From: Priapulus caudatus
Taxonomy: Eukaryota; Priapulida; Priapulimorpha; Priapulimorphida; Priapulidae
DNA length: 42,939 nucleotides
Direction: 5' to 3'
Assembly: GCF_000485595.1 (NCBI RefSeq)
Contig: NW_014577351.1
Coordinates: 38,377-81,315, forward strand
Positions 22,950-33,070 of the stretch are shown here, one piece after another. Position numbers and translations under genes: made by a program. Every line of letters begins with the position of its first letter. Position 1 is the stretch's first letter. Below the pieces are notes generated by a model. The model had not been told where the DNA came from and did not search any database. It saw only the letters and a list, made by a program, of their open reading frames with translations.

Positions 22950-23037
22950 CAACAGTAAAATATTAACAGTATCCAGTCATACTGCAAGGATTCATCACCA
23001 GGTTATACAACAGTAAAATACTAACAGTATCCAGTCA
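22950..23037. repeat. 30-bp direct duplication, 58-bp spacing
   Basis: The segment starting CAACAGTAAAATATTAACAG at 22950-22979 recurs at 23008-23037 with one change. The second copy abuts the CAGGGGTAGAAAT terminus at 23038. Confidence 0.9.
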
Positions 23038-23140
23038 CAGGGGTAGAAATTAACTTTTGAACAAGGGAGTCCAACGGACTCCCTACCCTATGAAAGAGGG
23101 ATTCCGCAGCAAAATGAGGGAGTCTGCAGTCTGTTAAATA
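23038..23140. mobile_element. Left end of a CAGGGGTAGAAAT element with repeated GGGAGTCC word
   Basis: It begins CAGGGGTAGAAATTAAC, the same terminus as the MITE at 4924. Inside it lie the hairpin GGGAGTCC-AAC-GGACTCCC (23065-23083), then GGGATTCC (23098-23105) and GGGAGTCT (23118-23125). The layout equals that of the 4924 element, but the 8-base word is different. No matching right end was found, so the copy is truncated or its border is elsewhere. Confidence 0.7.
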
Positions 23141-23288
23141 TATTAACAATACCGCATATAGATATATGCATATTTTGAAGATCCATGCGGTTGCACGTCT
23201 GTCAAATTTTCTTTGGGCATTTACTGAAACGTGCCGCGAGGTCGTGCTCTGGAACGAACTAGTTAGTATAGCAGAATTTTCAGTTATT

Positions 23289-23382
23289 GTGTAAACGCGT
23301 GACGTCACCCGAAATGTAGACAAAACACATGGGTAGCTATGATGCAGCCTATTACATTTCGGGTGACGTCACACATGTACAC
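23289..23382. repeat. Palindrome with a CRE core (TGACGTCA) in each arm
   Basis: GTGACGTCACCCGAAATGTA at 23299-23318 is exactly complementary to 23353-23372, and weaker pairing extends both arms to about 30 bp. Each arm contains TGACGTCA, the consensus CREB/ATF site, and a third copy lies in the loop of the next foldback (about 24008). Whether these sites are used is unknown. Confidence 0.85.
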
Positions 23383-23677
23383 AACAGCATTTGAACACGA
23401 AATGCAAGTAGTGCTAGCACTTTGACGAAATAAATGCATAAATACATGGGGTAAAGTTGTGGAAAGTGTTCAAAAAGATAGGTGAGATGTCCATGTAGAT
23501 AAATAAGTGTTATAAAGCCCGATCATTTTGCGTTTTGTGAGCCATTTTTCGTGGAAGCATTGGGGAGCTGGTGCAGTTAGGAAAACTGGCATAAAATGTT
23601 CTATAGCCCTGCGGCAACTGTATGCGGGCTATAGGCCTAGTAGTTAGTACTAGAGCTAGCCTACTGCTAGATACAAT
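23383..23677. other. Spacer between two palindromes
   Basis: No gene or repeat is recognised. Confidence 0.45.
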
Positions 23678-24395
23678 AATGTAACCCAATAAGAGTAGGG
23701 TTACAACGCGAGCCTGTTCTTTTCTTTGGAGGAGCCCCTGAGTGATTCACTCAGGGCAGTTTTATGGTGCGTTTTTCGAGACTACAACTTCCAAACTGGG
23801 TTTATTCTAAACACGAACCTTTCTCCGCTATCCTGGGACTTACTATGTATCACAATACTCTGTATTAAACTAATATAACCTGTTACAAAATTTTGAAGCG
23901 ACGAGCGGCAATATTTCAAGCGCCATTTCTGTTGACCTGTGACATACGCATTCCCAATGCGCATAGCGTTCGGCCAACTTCGGATCATGGGATGCCAGCT
24001 GTCAGTCATGACGTCACCAGAGCCAGCATTTCACGCAACACAGGAGCTGAAGTTAGCCGAATGCTATGCGCATTGGGAATGCGTACGTCACAAGTCAACA
24101 GAAATGGCGCTCGAAATATCGCCGCTCGTCGCCTCGAAACTTTGTAACAGGTTATATTATTAATTAGTTTAATACAGAGTATTGTGATACATAGACATAG
24201 TAAGTCCCAGGATAGCGGAGAAAGGTTCGTGTTTTAACTGTTTAGAATAAACCCAGTTTGGAAGTTCTAGTCTCGAAATTCGAAAAACGCACCTGTGACC
24301 ATAATTCATAAAACCGCCCTGAGTGAATCACTCAGGGGCTCCTCCAGAGAAAAGAATAGGCTCGCGTTGTAACCCTACTCGTGTTGGGTTACATT
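23678..24395. mobile_element. Foldback element, about 330-bp arms
   Basis: The left arm (23678 to about 24000) and right arm (about 24045 to 24395) are inverted copies along their whole length, differing by substitutions and a few short indels. Shared blocks include AATGTAACCC at the tip, TACAACGCGAGCCT, CCAAACTGGGTTTATTCTAA, CTATCCTGGGACTTACTATG and GCATTCCCAATGCGCATAGC. Within each arm a 21-base near-palindrome is centred on CTGAGTGATTCACTCAG or its counterpart. The unpaired loop is only about 50 bp and includes TGACGTCA. The ends can be read with a TA duplication. No coding capacity; transcription would give a long double-stranded RNA. Confidence 0.93.
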
Positions 24396-25138
24396 AATCA
24401 TTATTGACTATTGTCAGTATTGAGTATTGTAATTTGTATCTAGCCTAGGCTACTGGCACTGCCTACACAACACACATGCCACATCCACTCACATGGCATT
24501 AGCGCCGATATTTACCCACGATTCCACTATATCTCAATCATTCTGTTGGCAAACATGGAATTACGGATGTTACAATAATCACGATATAACATAAATGCTC
24601 GAAATACACACCAGTGTTTAATGATTTGTCCTCGTAATGAAAATAGTATTTTCAGAAAACGCCATTTTTCAGACACTATCCCAGAATGCTGTGGATCCAA
24701 TGACGCCATTTTATAAGACATTTTCTATTGGTTAAAATAAGAAAATTTATTCAGGAGTATTGCAATAGAAAATCGTTTCCTATTAGCTGTTCAAAATTCC
24801 GATATTGCAGTAGTTGATAGAGGGGAGATTTTACGAAATTACTACACATACCAATTAGCTGTAAGTAATAACGTTATACATGTATATAGTATATAAAATT
24901 ATAATATAAAGAAGTATGCTAAGAACAATATATAGATAATGTTATTATATACAGCTCAGTGATTTATATATTAAATAAACTCCGCTCAACTATTGTTGTT
25001 AATTAATAAAATAAATTTCGTGGGGCGATATGCGCTAGAATTCGGTGTAGAAAAAATCGAGTACATTCTAGGTTTATATTTCTAACTTCCTTTGTCTTGG
25101 GGATTATTGTTTAAGGCAGATGACCACGCCCATTTGTA
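24396..25138. other. Unrecognised spacer
   Basis: AT-rich, with no gene recognised. Confidence 0.45.
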
Positions 25139-25195
25139 GATATATGTATATATATATGTGTATATATATGTATATATATATATATATATAGATAT
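25139..25195. repeat. (TA)n/(TATG)n microsatellite
   Basis: Alternating TATATATG and (TA)n blocks, able to self-pair. Confidence 0.9.
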
Positions 25196-25289
25196 ATGTG
25201 AATTGTCTATGGGCGATTGCTCACCCCAGCTAACTCTACCTATATATAATTCAAAACACACACGAACACCCATGTAGATAAAAAAAACT

Positions 25290-25401
25290 AATTCAAATAA
25301 TAGGTTAAGGGTGTTTAAAATTTAACTAACGAGCTTTCGAAATGCGAATCTCGAAAGCGTGTTAAATAAATTTTAAACACCCTTAACCTATTATTTGAAT
25401 T
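25290..25401. mobile_element. Small palindromic MITE with perfect 35-bp arms
   Basis: The arm at 25290-25324 (starting AATTCAAATAATAGGTTAAG) is exactly complementary to 25367-25401. A second, weaker stem inside involves GCTTTCGA and TCGAAAGC. The 42-bp centre has no coding potential. The exact arms suggest a recent origin or arm-to-arm gene conversion. Confidence 0.9.
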
Positions 25402-25973
25402 TGTTATATATATAAATATATTACAAATAATTGTCATTATGTTTAATTGAAGGTACGTATTAGACTTGCTGACATATTGTATTGTGCTGACAGGATGATA
25501 CTGGATAAACGGAAAAACGGCTGTTACGCTAATTCCGGATGTTTTACGGTTCTCAGTTTATGCTGCTTCTGTATTTGAATGTCTCTGTACACTCAATTAA
25601 TCAAGAAACTATTTAGATATAACACATTATATCGGAACCCTTGGCGTACATTCCACATGTGACATAGGTGTATAGGAATATAAATATCCGATTTACTTAA
25701 TATTGCCTCTATCTGCTAACAGATGGCGCTGCTAGAGCGTATTAGGGCAACTTTAGGTTGGGCCGCTTTAGATTGACCAAACTAGAATACCTCTTAGACA
25801 TTAGGCCTATCATTATGAATAATTTTGAATTTATTGAATAATTGAATAATTTGAAATTATTGAATAATTTCAAATAACATTACGATGATATCTTTTAGTA
25901 AACCTTACGTAATACTCGGTGATATTTTGCTATTCTATTGCAATTTTGTTTCACTCTATTGCAAAGCCATATG
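25402..25973. other. Unrecognised spacer
   Basis: No gene is recognised. TTGAATAATT words recur around 25815-25875. Confidence 0.45.
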
Positions 25974-26426
25974 AAAAAAAAGGTAAATAAACACGAAATG
26001 TATTTACTACCAAAGTTGTAATGTTTCTCTACCCTCTTTCGACTATTATTGTCGATAACTTGCTGTAAATGCCGTTTAAATGCTTATCTGCAATACACAA
26101 GTACACCGCACGCACGCCCTGTGCACAAACAACAAAAAGAAGAGAGTAGTGTCTTGTTCTCTAGAAGAGAGTATAGAGAGAAGTCGCTTACCTTTCGCTT
26201 ACCAAGTCGCTTTCTCTAGAGAGAAGTCGCTCTCTTCTTCTTGTTGTTTGTGCACAAGGCGTACGTGCGGTGTACTTGTGCGTTGCAGATGAGCATTTGA
26301 ACGGCATTTACAGCAAGTTATCGACAATAATAGGCGAAAGAGAGTAGAGAAACATTAAGACTTTGGTAGTAATTACATTTCGTGTTTATTTACCTCTTTT
26401 TTTATTGAGACGTTTCAAGTGCCTGT
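25974..26426. mobile_element. Foldback element, second member of the 3145-3336 family
   Basis: The left arm (25974-26147) and right arm (26230-26426) are inverted copies sharing, among others, AATAAACACGAAATGTA, TGTCGATAACTTGCTGTAAA and GTGCACAAACAACAA. The right arm ends in the full terminus ACTTGAAACGTCTCAAT (complement), as seen at 3145, while the left arm lacks the outer 24 bases or so. The 80-bp centre has its own repeats of AGAGAGAAGTCGCT. Confidence 0.9.
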
Positions 26427-26489
26427 GATATGACATACGTTTCAGCTCCACTCTCGCTTTCGTCCCCTTATCTCTTTGTGCGTGCGCGC

Positions 26490-26895
26490 GCGTGTGCGTG
26501 TGGTGTGTGAGTGAGTGTTTTTCTTCTCTTCCCGTCGCACTCCTGCTATTTCCCTCTCTCCATCGTTTCCTTTTTTCACTTTCCCCCCTTTCTCTCTATT
26601 GCCCTCGCTTTCTTTTACTCTCGCCTCCCACATCTCATGTATCTACCGCTCTTTTTCCCTTGCTCTCTCACTCTCCTATATTCCCTCGTGCGCTTTTTCC
26701 CCTTTTTACCATCTCTTTCTGTCTTCTTGCTTCTGCGCCACTTTATTTCATCATTCCTCCCTCCGCATTTTCTACCTCTCCCAATTTCTCCCACTTTCTT
26801 TGCGCGTTTCTCTCGTCCATCCTATTTAATCATCCCCTCATTCTACCACTATTCACATCTATTCGCGTTTCTCTCATCTCATCGCTCTTGCGCAA
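26490..26895. repeat. Long plus-strand polypyrimidine tract
   Basis: After a GT/GC alternating piece (26477-26516) come about 370 bases made mostly of C and T with irregular order. Irregularity distinguishes it from the true (CT)n arrays downstream. Leu/Pro/Ser/Phe-rich frames through it are composition artefacts. It lies about 1 kb upstream of the secreted-protein exon. Confidence 0.8.
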
Positions 26896-27899
26896 GATTC
26901 GCGTAGGCGTAGCGCTACTTTTACGGCGGCTCGACGGGCGCAGACAGTCTCGGCGGGTCTCACTGCCTTTAACTGGCCTCTGGTGGGAATTGACTTCTGC
27001 CTCCTCCACCAGGCGCTGTACACGCACCCCCGCTGCTGCGCGCGGAAGGCATGCACTCACGTAGCGACGCGCTTTGATAGGTGGCTGCATAACAGCCGCG
27101 TTGACTTTCGGGGAGGCGAGAGCGCGTATATCCTCCGCACAAATGGCCGAATCCGTACAAAATGTATTCGTAAATCAGCTTATGCGGAGCAGTGTGCGCG
27201 TACTCGTGTTGCAATGATGGCAGAGCAGCATCATTTAAAGTGGTCGGAGGACGGTGCACCTACTCAGTGGTCGGCGTGCTCAAAAGGTCCTTGATCGTTC
27301 TTCGTGATTTCGTCGGCTGTTTGCGTGCTGCGCCATCGACAGTTGCGAAACGCTTTTTGTCGCCGTTGTCTTACGTAGTGAATGAATGATTTTCTCTTCG
27401 CGTTTCGTTATCATTCCACAGCCGTAGCGACTGGTACGCAGACAAAAATGGTTATAAAACATCGAGTCTCCGCGTACGCATTCGTCTGACTCTAGGAGCG
27501 TTTTGGTACTGGTAAGTGTGTCGACCTGCCTTGAAACACGCGTGCTTCGTGCAAGAGGTAAAGATCGTAATTTATGGTATAGAACTGACCTTACCTTTGG
27601 TTCGTATAGTCTATGGAACGTGGGCAGCATTTATCCATTTCTAATCCAATCTGTTTGATAACTGGGAAATCACAGCCACCGAGGTCAATGTGAGTTAAAT
27701 AAATTCTTTGGCAAGATCAGCCTAGGGGAGAACGAGTTACAATATAAATATCCCCGTTAAAACCGAACAGATGCCGATACTTTAGACACAGGCGTGTTCT
27801 ATACACTGAACTCTCTCTCGTTGCGTGTTGTCACAGACCCACTGACGTTTTTACGTGAACGCTGTCTCAAGATAAGCATTAAATTGTCGATTCGTAAAC
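26896..27899 (+). promoter_or_regulatory. CpG-rich upstream region and probable promoter of the secreted-protein gene
   Basis: GC and CpG content rise clearly from about 26885 compared with the surrounding spacer. A TATAAATA lies at 27743-27750, which would place a start site near 27775-27780 and give a 5' UTR of about 120 nt to the ATG at 27900. This is inference from spacing. Several short frames in 26900-27400 look like by-products of the GC-rich composition. Confidence 0.4.
27743..27750 (+). promoter_or_regulatory. Candidate TATA box
   Basis: TATAAATA set about 155 bp before the start codon. No strong initiator could be chosen by eye. Confidence 0.35.
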
Positions 27900-28415
27900 A
27901 TGGAGGCGTGCAAGATATGGACGAATTTGGGAGTGACGCTGATTCTGATTCTCGCCTGCGAAGTAATGCAGTGTGTGTGCGGCTACCGGTTCGACACGTC
28001 CCGCGATCTGCTTTTCGGCGCTCACGGGGTGAACGGTCGGATTTCCGGCACGTCGGGAAAGATCATGGTCGGACGTAGCTACGACTTAGAAGCGAGCAAC
28101 GACACCGTGTCCCTGGCCCTGAGTGAACTGCAGGAGTATGATAGCAGCGACAACGAAATCGGCCGATATTCGATACCGCAGCATTTCTATAACCAATTCA
28201 ACAACCTTCCGTTCATCGTGTCCGACTTTGTGCCAACAAAGTACGGAAACCTAGGCTGCACGAACGTGAACGCAAGTGCCAGCTTCAGCATACCCGATCT
28301 CGTTGCTCTGACCCGGGTAAAACTGATGATATATGTGTTCTCCGAGGCGGGGCATCTGTGGAATGAAAACGAACGGCTAGAGATACACAGAGGAAGTGTC
28401 AAGGTTAACATACAG
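27900..28415 (+). CDS. Unidentified secreted glycoprotein, first coding exon (172 codons)
   Basis: The ATG is in good context (ACATGG) and is followed by a typical signal peptide: a short polar start, the hydrophobic core GVTLILILAC and a likely cleavage around residues 27-29 (QCVCG|YR). The mature part is acidic-polar with alternating beta-like stretches (FIVSDFVPTKYGNLGC, VKLMIYVF, GSVKVNIQ), one cysteine at 120 and N-glycosylation sequons at N67 (NDT) and N124 (NAS). No transmembrane segment is seen. The frame ends at a strong donor, CAG|gtaact, leaving phase 0; reading through adds only 11 codons before TAG. GC content is higher than in the flanking spacer, as expected of coding DNA. I do not recognise the family. 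The ending in a beta-like strand suggests a beta-sandwich domain continued in the next exon. Downstream exons were not found with confidence. Confidence 0.75.
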
Positions 28416-29025
28416 GTAACTATATATGTAACTATATTCTTATCCATATAGAGAAAGCTCCAATACTACTCTGCTCCTTTTACGTGTCAGTACCAGGCAG
28501 GAAAGAAGAAAATGACGACCACATTCCACTCTGTAGTAAGAGATTAATGGAAGAGAATGCAGAAATTACCACCTTTTCTATTAATAAGTGAATGGGATAA
28601 TTAGTGGCATTTACAGCCCTCTTTAGTGAGAGATTAAGGGAACACGAAGTGCTACTCAGCTCCGGCTCTGTAGCAATGTGCCACTCCTCTCTTTAAAACG
28701 CGATATATGATTTACTGTCATAGATAACCGGTATTGCGCTAATGCACGCGCATCTCAGTGCGGTACGTATGGAAACGAAAACGCCAGAAAAAAACGCCAA
28801 TGAGCACACATTTTTCATGACAGTGCCCATTCTTGGGTCATAAAATATGTTGGCGTCTTTCAGAGTCTGTGACTGAGGACGTGTAAGTCGCTCTTTACAT
28901 GGCTAGTGCTTGCTTAATTCATCACACGTCACTTTTAAAGCGTCCTACTTTTTAGTTGTAGCTTCCGCTGGAAAACCTAACTAATAATAAAAACCGCTGC
29001 TATGTGCAATGTCTATGTCAATTTA

Positions 29026-29056
29026 ACAAAAAAATGAGACGCTTATAGCGCCTGTT
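29026..29056 (+). repeat. 31-bp direct repeat, copy 1
   Basis: Identical to 29383-29413, including a run of seven A, followed by TGAGACGCTTATAGCGCC. The copies are 357 bp apart. Confidence 0.95.
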
Positions 29057-29382
29057 CATATTAACTCACACAAGTCGCCATTAGGCAAATCGTTAAATAT
29101 GCTAGGCAAGTAATGTAATAAAGTAATATAATAAATGTCAGTGCTAGTTAGTATGCAAGCCCGTATCTCCTATACGCAGGCGATTTACTACGTTTGAAAT
29201 CCTTGAAACAGTAATGCCACAGTTGTACCCTTACCCGGAAGAAAAGTCTGAACTAAGAGACAATCTAAACGAGACGTGTTCTACGATTCTATTTAATATA
29301 TTCGTGTGTGTGTTAATTGTGACGTATGATCATATAGAGCCAGGAGCCGACGAGATAAGGAGCGTGCAGGTATGAAACATTT

Positions 29383-29413
29383 ACAAAAAAATGAGACGCT
29401 TATAGCGCCTGTT
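29383..29413 (+). repeat. 31-bp direct repeat, copy 2
   Basis: Exact second copy of 29026-29056. Confidence 0.95.
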
Positions 29414-29538
29414 ATCTATCCACATTATAGATCGGACATATATATGTCACAAAATGTAGGTTAATGGGACGGATTATATGACACAAACTTTCCCGTTGAC
29501 CTCGGTACTGTATAGAAAGCACGAAGGCACGACTGTTA

Positions 29539-29560
29539 TAAATAAATAAATAAATAAACA
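29539..29560. repeat. (AAAT)n microsatellite
   Basis: Five tandem AAAT units, followed by a short (TA)n near 29563-29574. Confidence 0.9.
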
Positions 29561-29610
29561 AGTATATATATATATTTATTTCTTCATCATTTGCGTCTGC
29601 ATTGGTTACC

Positions 29611-29614
29611 GTGT

Positions 29615-29668
<54 letters not shown>

Positions 29669-29678
29669 GCGCGTTCTC

Positions 29679-29709
<31 letters not shown>

Positions 29710-30082
29710 CTTCTTCTCTCTCTTCTCTCTCCTCTTTCTTCTCTTCGGCTCTCGTCTCTCTCTCTTCTCTCTCTCCCCGCTTCTCCTCCTCTCCCCTCTT
29801 GTCCCTCGGCGTCTCTCTCCTTCCTCCTCTCCTCTTCGTCTCTCCCTCTCTCCGTCTCTCTCCTCTCTCTGTCTCTTCTCTCTTCTCTTCCTTTCTCATC
29901 TCGTCTCTCTCTCTCTCTTTCTCTCTTCTCTCTCTCGCTCTCTCTCTCTCTCCTCTGTCGGCTCTCTCTCGTCTCTTCTTCTCTCTCTCGGCTCGCACTC
30001 TCTTCTCTCTCTCTCTCTCCCCTCTCTCTCTTCTCTCTCTCTCTCTTCTCTCTATATATATATATATATATAATATATTATA
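29611..30082. repeat. (CT)n polypyrimidine array followed by (TA)n
   Basis: Pure (CT)n from 29616 to about 29664, then about 380 bases of interrupted CT-rich sequence, and (TA)n at 30053-30072. Ser/Leu-rich plus-strand and Arg/Glu-rich minus-strand frames across it are spurious. Confidence 0.95.
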
Positions 30083-30455
30083 GTATACGTAATTGCGCTT
30101 ACATCAAGTTTACATCATCGAAGGTTATTTATAGGACTAATGTGTGATTTATACGATTGCTCAATGTAAATTGCGCGACCAGAACTAATCAATGTTACCC
30201 TGACCACCTCGTGCTAGGTAGCCGATAGGGTAGCATATAGGAGCACCACCTGCATGTATGGGGACCCCTGATGTGGAAGTACGAACACTATAGTATAGGT
30301 CGCAAAAACGTTGCTGTGTCATCAGTGCAAGTATTGGGAACACAAAGCAAAGTTAAATATACTTTTGTATTCTTATTTGATCAGATTAACAAAATTTACA
30401 GCCTGGAATCGAGTGATCTTTGAATAAATTTAACATCCGCTAATTCGACCTTTCT
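30083..30455. other. Unrecognised spacer
   Basis: It starts with GTAATTGCGCTTACATC (30089-30105), which is repeated at 32127-32143 in the same position after a CT/TA tract. Nothing else is seen. Confidence 0.5.
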
Positions 30456-30463
30456 TTATTCAC

Positions 30464-30536
30464 GCGGGGGCGCACACACTCACTTACGCACGCGCGCACA
30501 CACGCACACGCGCACGCACACGTGCGCGCACACACA

Positions 30537-30567
<31 letters not shown>
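30464..30567. repeat. (CA/CG)n alternating tract followed by (TA)n
   Basis: An ACGCGCGCACAC-type alternating purine-pyrimidine tract joins directly to (TA)n at 30538-30567. It has Z-DNA and cruciform potential. Confidence 0.9.
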
Positions 30568-30570
<3 letters not shown>

Positions 30571-31960
30571 CATATGCGAGCTTAGTTTTGCCATGAGAAC
30601 GGTTTTTGAAAGTAACTTGGCAGGCAATCGCAATGGTTTGCTGGCGTTGGTGTAAACGCGATGATTTGTTTTCGTGAAACGAGACTGCATCATTCGTAAA
30701 TGGCAATTGTATGAAAGCACCTACACTTGTTAGGAGGTTTCGTACTGTGGTTGACTCCCATCCGAAACAATTGAGAGTGCCCTCGATGGCGACTAGAGGA
30801 AAATTGCACTTTGCGCGATAGTAGCACGCATACGGATTAATTTGCACTGAGGGCAGCGTACCCGTCCGAGCAGCTCGATAGAGCCCAGATGTCAGCCTGC
30901 AATCGACAAGACTTTTAATTACATGTGTCAAACGCAATTCTGGCAAAGCGCTAAATTCGGGAAGTCTGCGATAGGATATATACGCACGGTGCTGCTCGTG
31001 GGTATTCTTATTACCGACCGTTGTTTCCGTCTAGAATTTTTGACAGTTTCGATATAAAAACGTAAAAAATATTGGATTTATGATTGGATGGCCACCAGTG
31101 AAAACACGCGTTCAAAATTGTGATGAAAGAAATATATGCGACGAAATTTTGTCAGTGTGTGTCTTGGCAGCAGTAGACGTATAAATTAATGCAAAATTAG
31201 TGACGTATGCGAGGTCAGATCTTTGCCCTCGGCTCTCTGGCAAGATATTATACTTTATTGGCACATGAAGAAGTCAAGATGCTCACGCGCTCATGATAAG
31301 TGACAGGTGTAATTGCATTATGAAGGCTCTTGCTAATTCTTGCAAGAATTCCGTCACAACACGCGGCAGCTGTAGATACCCCCGGGTACTCTCTGCGTAG
31401 ATGCATTTCGCTGGACAGCCGCCACAAAGTGACGTGTCGTACAGGACATAGGCACCGTTGTCACAGAAAAACACATCGCCGGCGTTTGAATCTTTCGTTT
31501 AGTAATAAGTCACACCTTGCGTATGAACTCCCGTGGAATTGTGAAAATCACTGTTGGCTTTAGCCACGTCTTCTTCACGTCTAGGGCTTTGTTTTTTTTA
31601 TCTAGATAGATATTGTCTGCTCGGATAGCTATTAAAAAGGCCACTGCTGGTGAAATAAACGGCGATACATTTGGCAAGAAAATGTCCCAAACGCAACGAA
31701 CCAATAACGCTTCTTCGCATTTTATTATATTTAACTCAGAGAAAATTGTACAGGTCCATTGGAAACTGGCGAATTATATAAGCTATAACTGTAAGCAGGG
31801 TTAGCTTTGTCTATTAAAATTGAAAACGGCGGAAATATGTTCGCAGACGCGCAGACATGTCAAAATACTCTACACATTATTGAGGCAGATATAAGGAACC
31901 CCGAACTAATGCGTTAAGCGCACTCGCGACCCTAATTTCTTCTCCCTAATCTTTCTTCAC
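30568..31960. other. Unrecognised spacer
   Basis: A 168-codon minus-strand frame (30946-30440) has no known motif, and its C-terminal third is translated microsatellite. It is not annotated as a gene. No exon is identified elsewhere. Confidence 0.45.
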
Positions 31961-31969
31961 CATTCTCCG

Positions 31970-32054
31970 CCCTGTCTCTGTCCCTGTCTGTGTGTCTCTA
32001 TCTCTGTCTGTATCTTTGTCTCTGCCTCTGTTTCTGTCTCTGTCTCTGTCTTTG

Positions 32055-32126
<72 letters not shown>

Positions 32127-32342
32127 GTAATTGCGCTTACATCTCTCTCTCTCTCTGTGTCTGAGTGTCTCTCTTTCTTTGTGTGTGTGCGTGCGTGCTT
32201 GCGTGCGTGCGTGTGTGTGTACGTGCGTGCGTGCGTGCGTGCGTGCATGTCTGTGCGTGTGCGTGTATGAGTTTGTGTGTGTGTGCGTGCGCGCGCGCGT
32301 GCGTGCGTGCGTGCGCGTGTGTGTGTATGTGTGTGTGTGCGC

Positions 32343-32374
<32 letters not shown>
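31970..32374. repeat. Compound (TCTG)n-(CT)n-(TA)n-(GT/GC)n array
   Basis: CTGT/CTCTGT-type units (31974-32060) pass into pure (CT)n (32061-32109), (TA)n to 32126, a 17-bp unique word, more CT, and then a 200-bp GT/GCGT alternating tract. All reading frames across it are spurious. Confidence 0.95.
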
Positions 32375-32379
<5 letters not shown>

Positions 32380-32714
32380 CCGCCTCTAAGTTGTACCTAA
32401 ACTATGTGTATAATTATAGTATAAAAAAGTGAGGTTGGCGGCGTCACCCGTCACGCTATCCTACGTCTCTAAAAAGCGTTTCTTTGCGGCTATATCCCCC
32501 TTTCTCCGCTACAAACCAGGAGTGATGACGAGCAGACTAGTAAAATGTACGAATTTGGGATGTTAATAAGATTGGGCTTCTTAATATTTAAGGGTGTTTA
32601 GAATGCGTTTTACATTTTCACAGCAAAGCTACTCCTCCGTAGGGATTCTCTTGTTTACATACATAATTCGAACAAAATGTGACGTATATTAGCAGATAAT
32701 GAGCACGCGCAGAT
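32375..32714. other. Unrecognised spacer
   Basis: No gene or repeat is recognised between two microsatellite blocks. Confidence 0.45.
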
Positions 32715-32718
32715 ATGC

Positions 32719-33068
<350 letters not shown>

Positions 33069-33070
<2 letters not shown>

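Larger units (their letters stand above)
28416..29530 (+). other. First intron of the secreted-protein gene (start)
   Basis: It begins gtaact. It contains an exact 31-bp direct repeat (29026-29056 and 29383-29413). A possible 30-nt microexon (29340-29369) is treated as a finding. No other coding signal is seen. Confidence 0.55.

Noticed and set aside
26492-27064. 190-codon plus frame
   Set aside because: Its first two-thirds is the polypyrimidine tract and the rest is GC-rich sequence without a recognisable domain.
29591-30147. Ser/Leu-rich plus-strand and Arg/Glu-rich minus-strand frames
   Set aside because: Direct translation of (CT)n.
30440-30946. 168-codon minus-strand frame
   Set aside because: No known motif, and the C-terminal part translates (TA)n and (CA)n. 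The first 120 codons could in principle be an exon, but nothing supports it.
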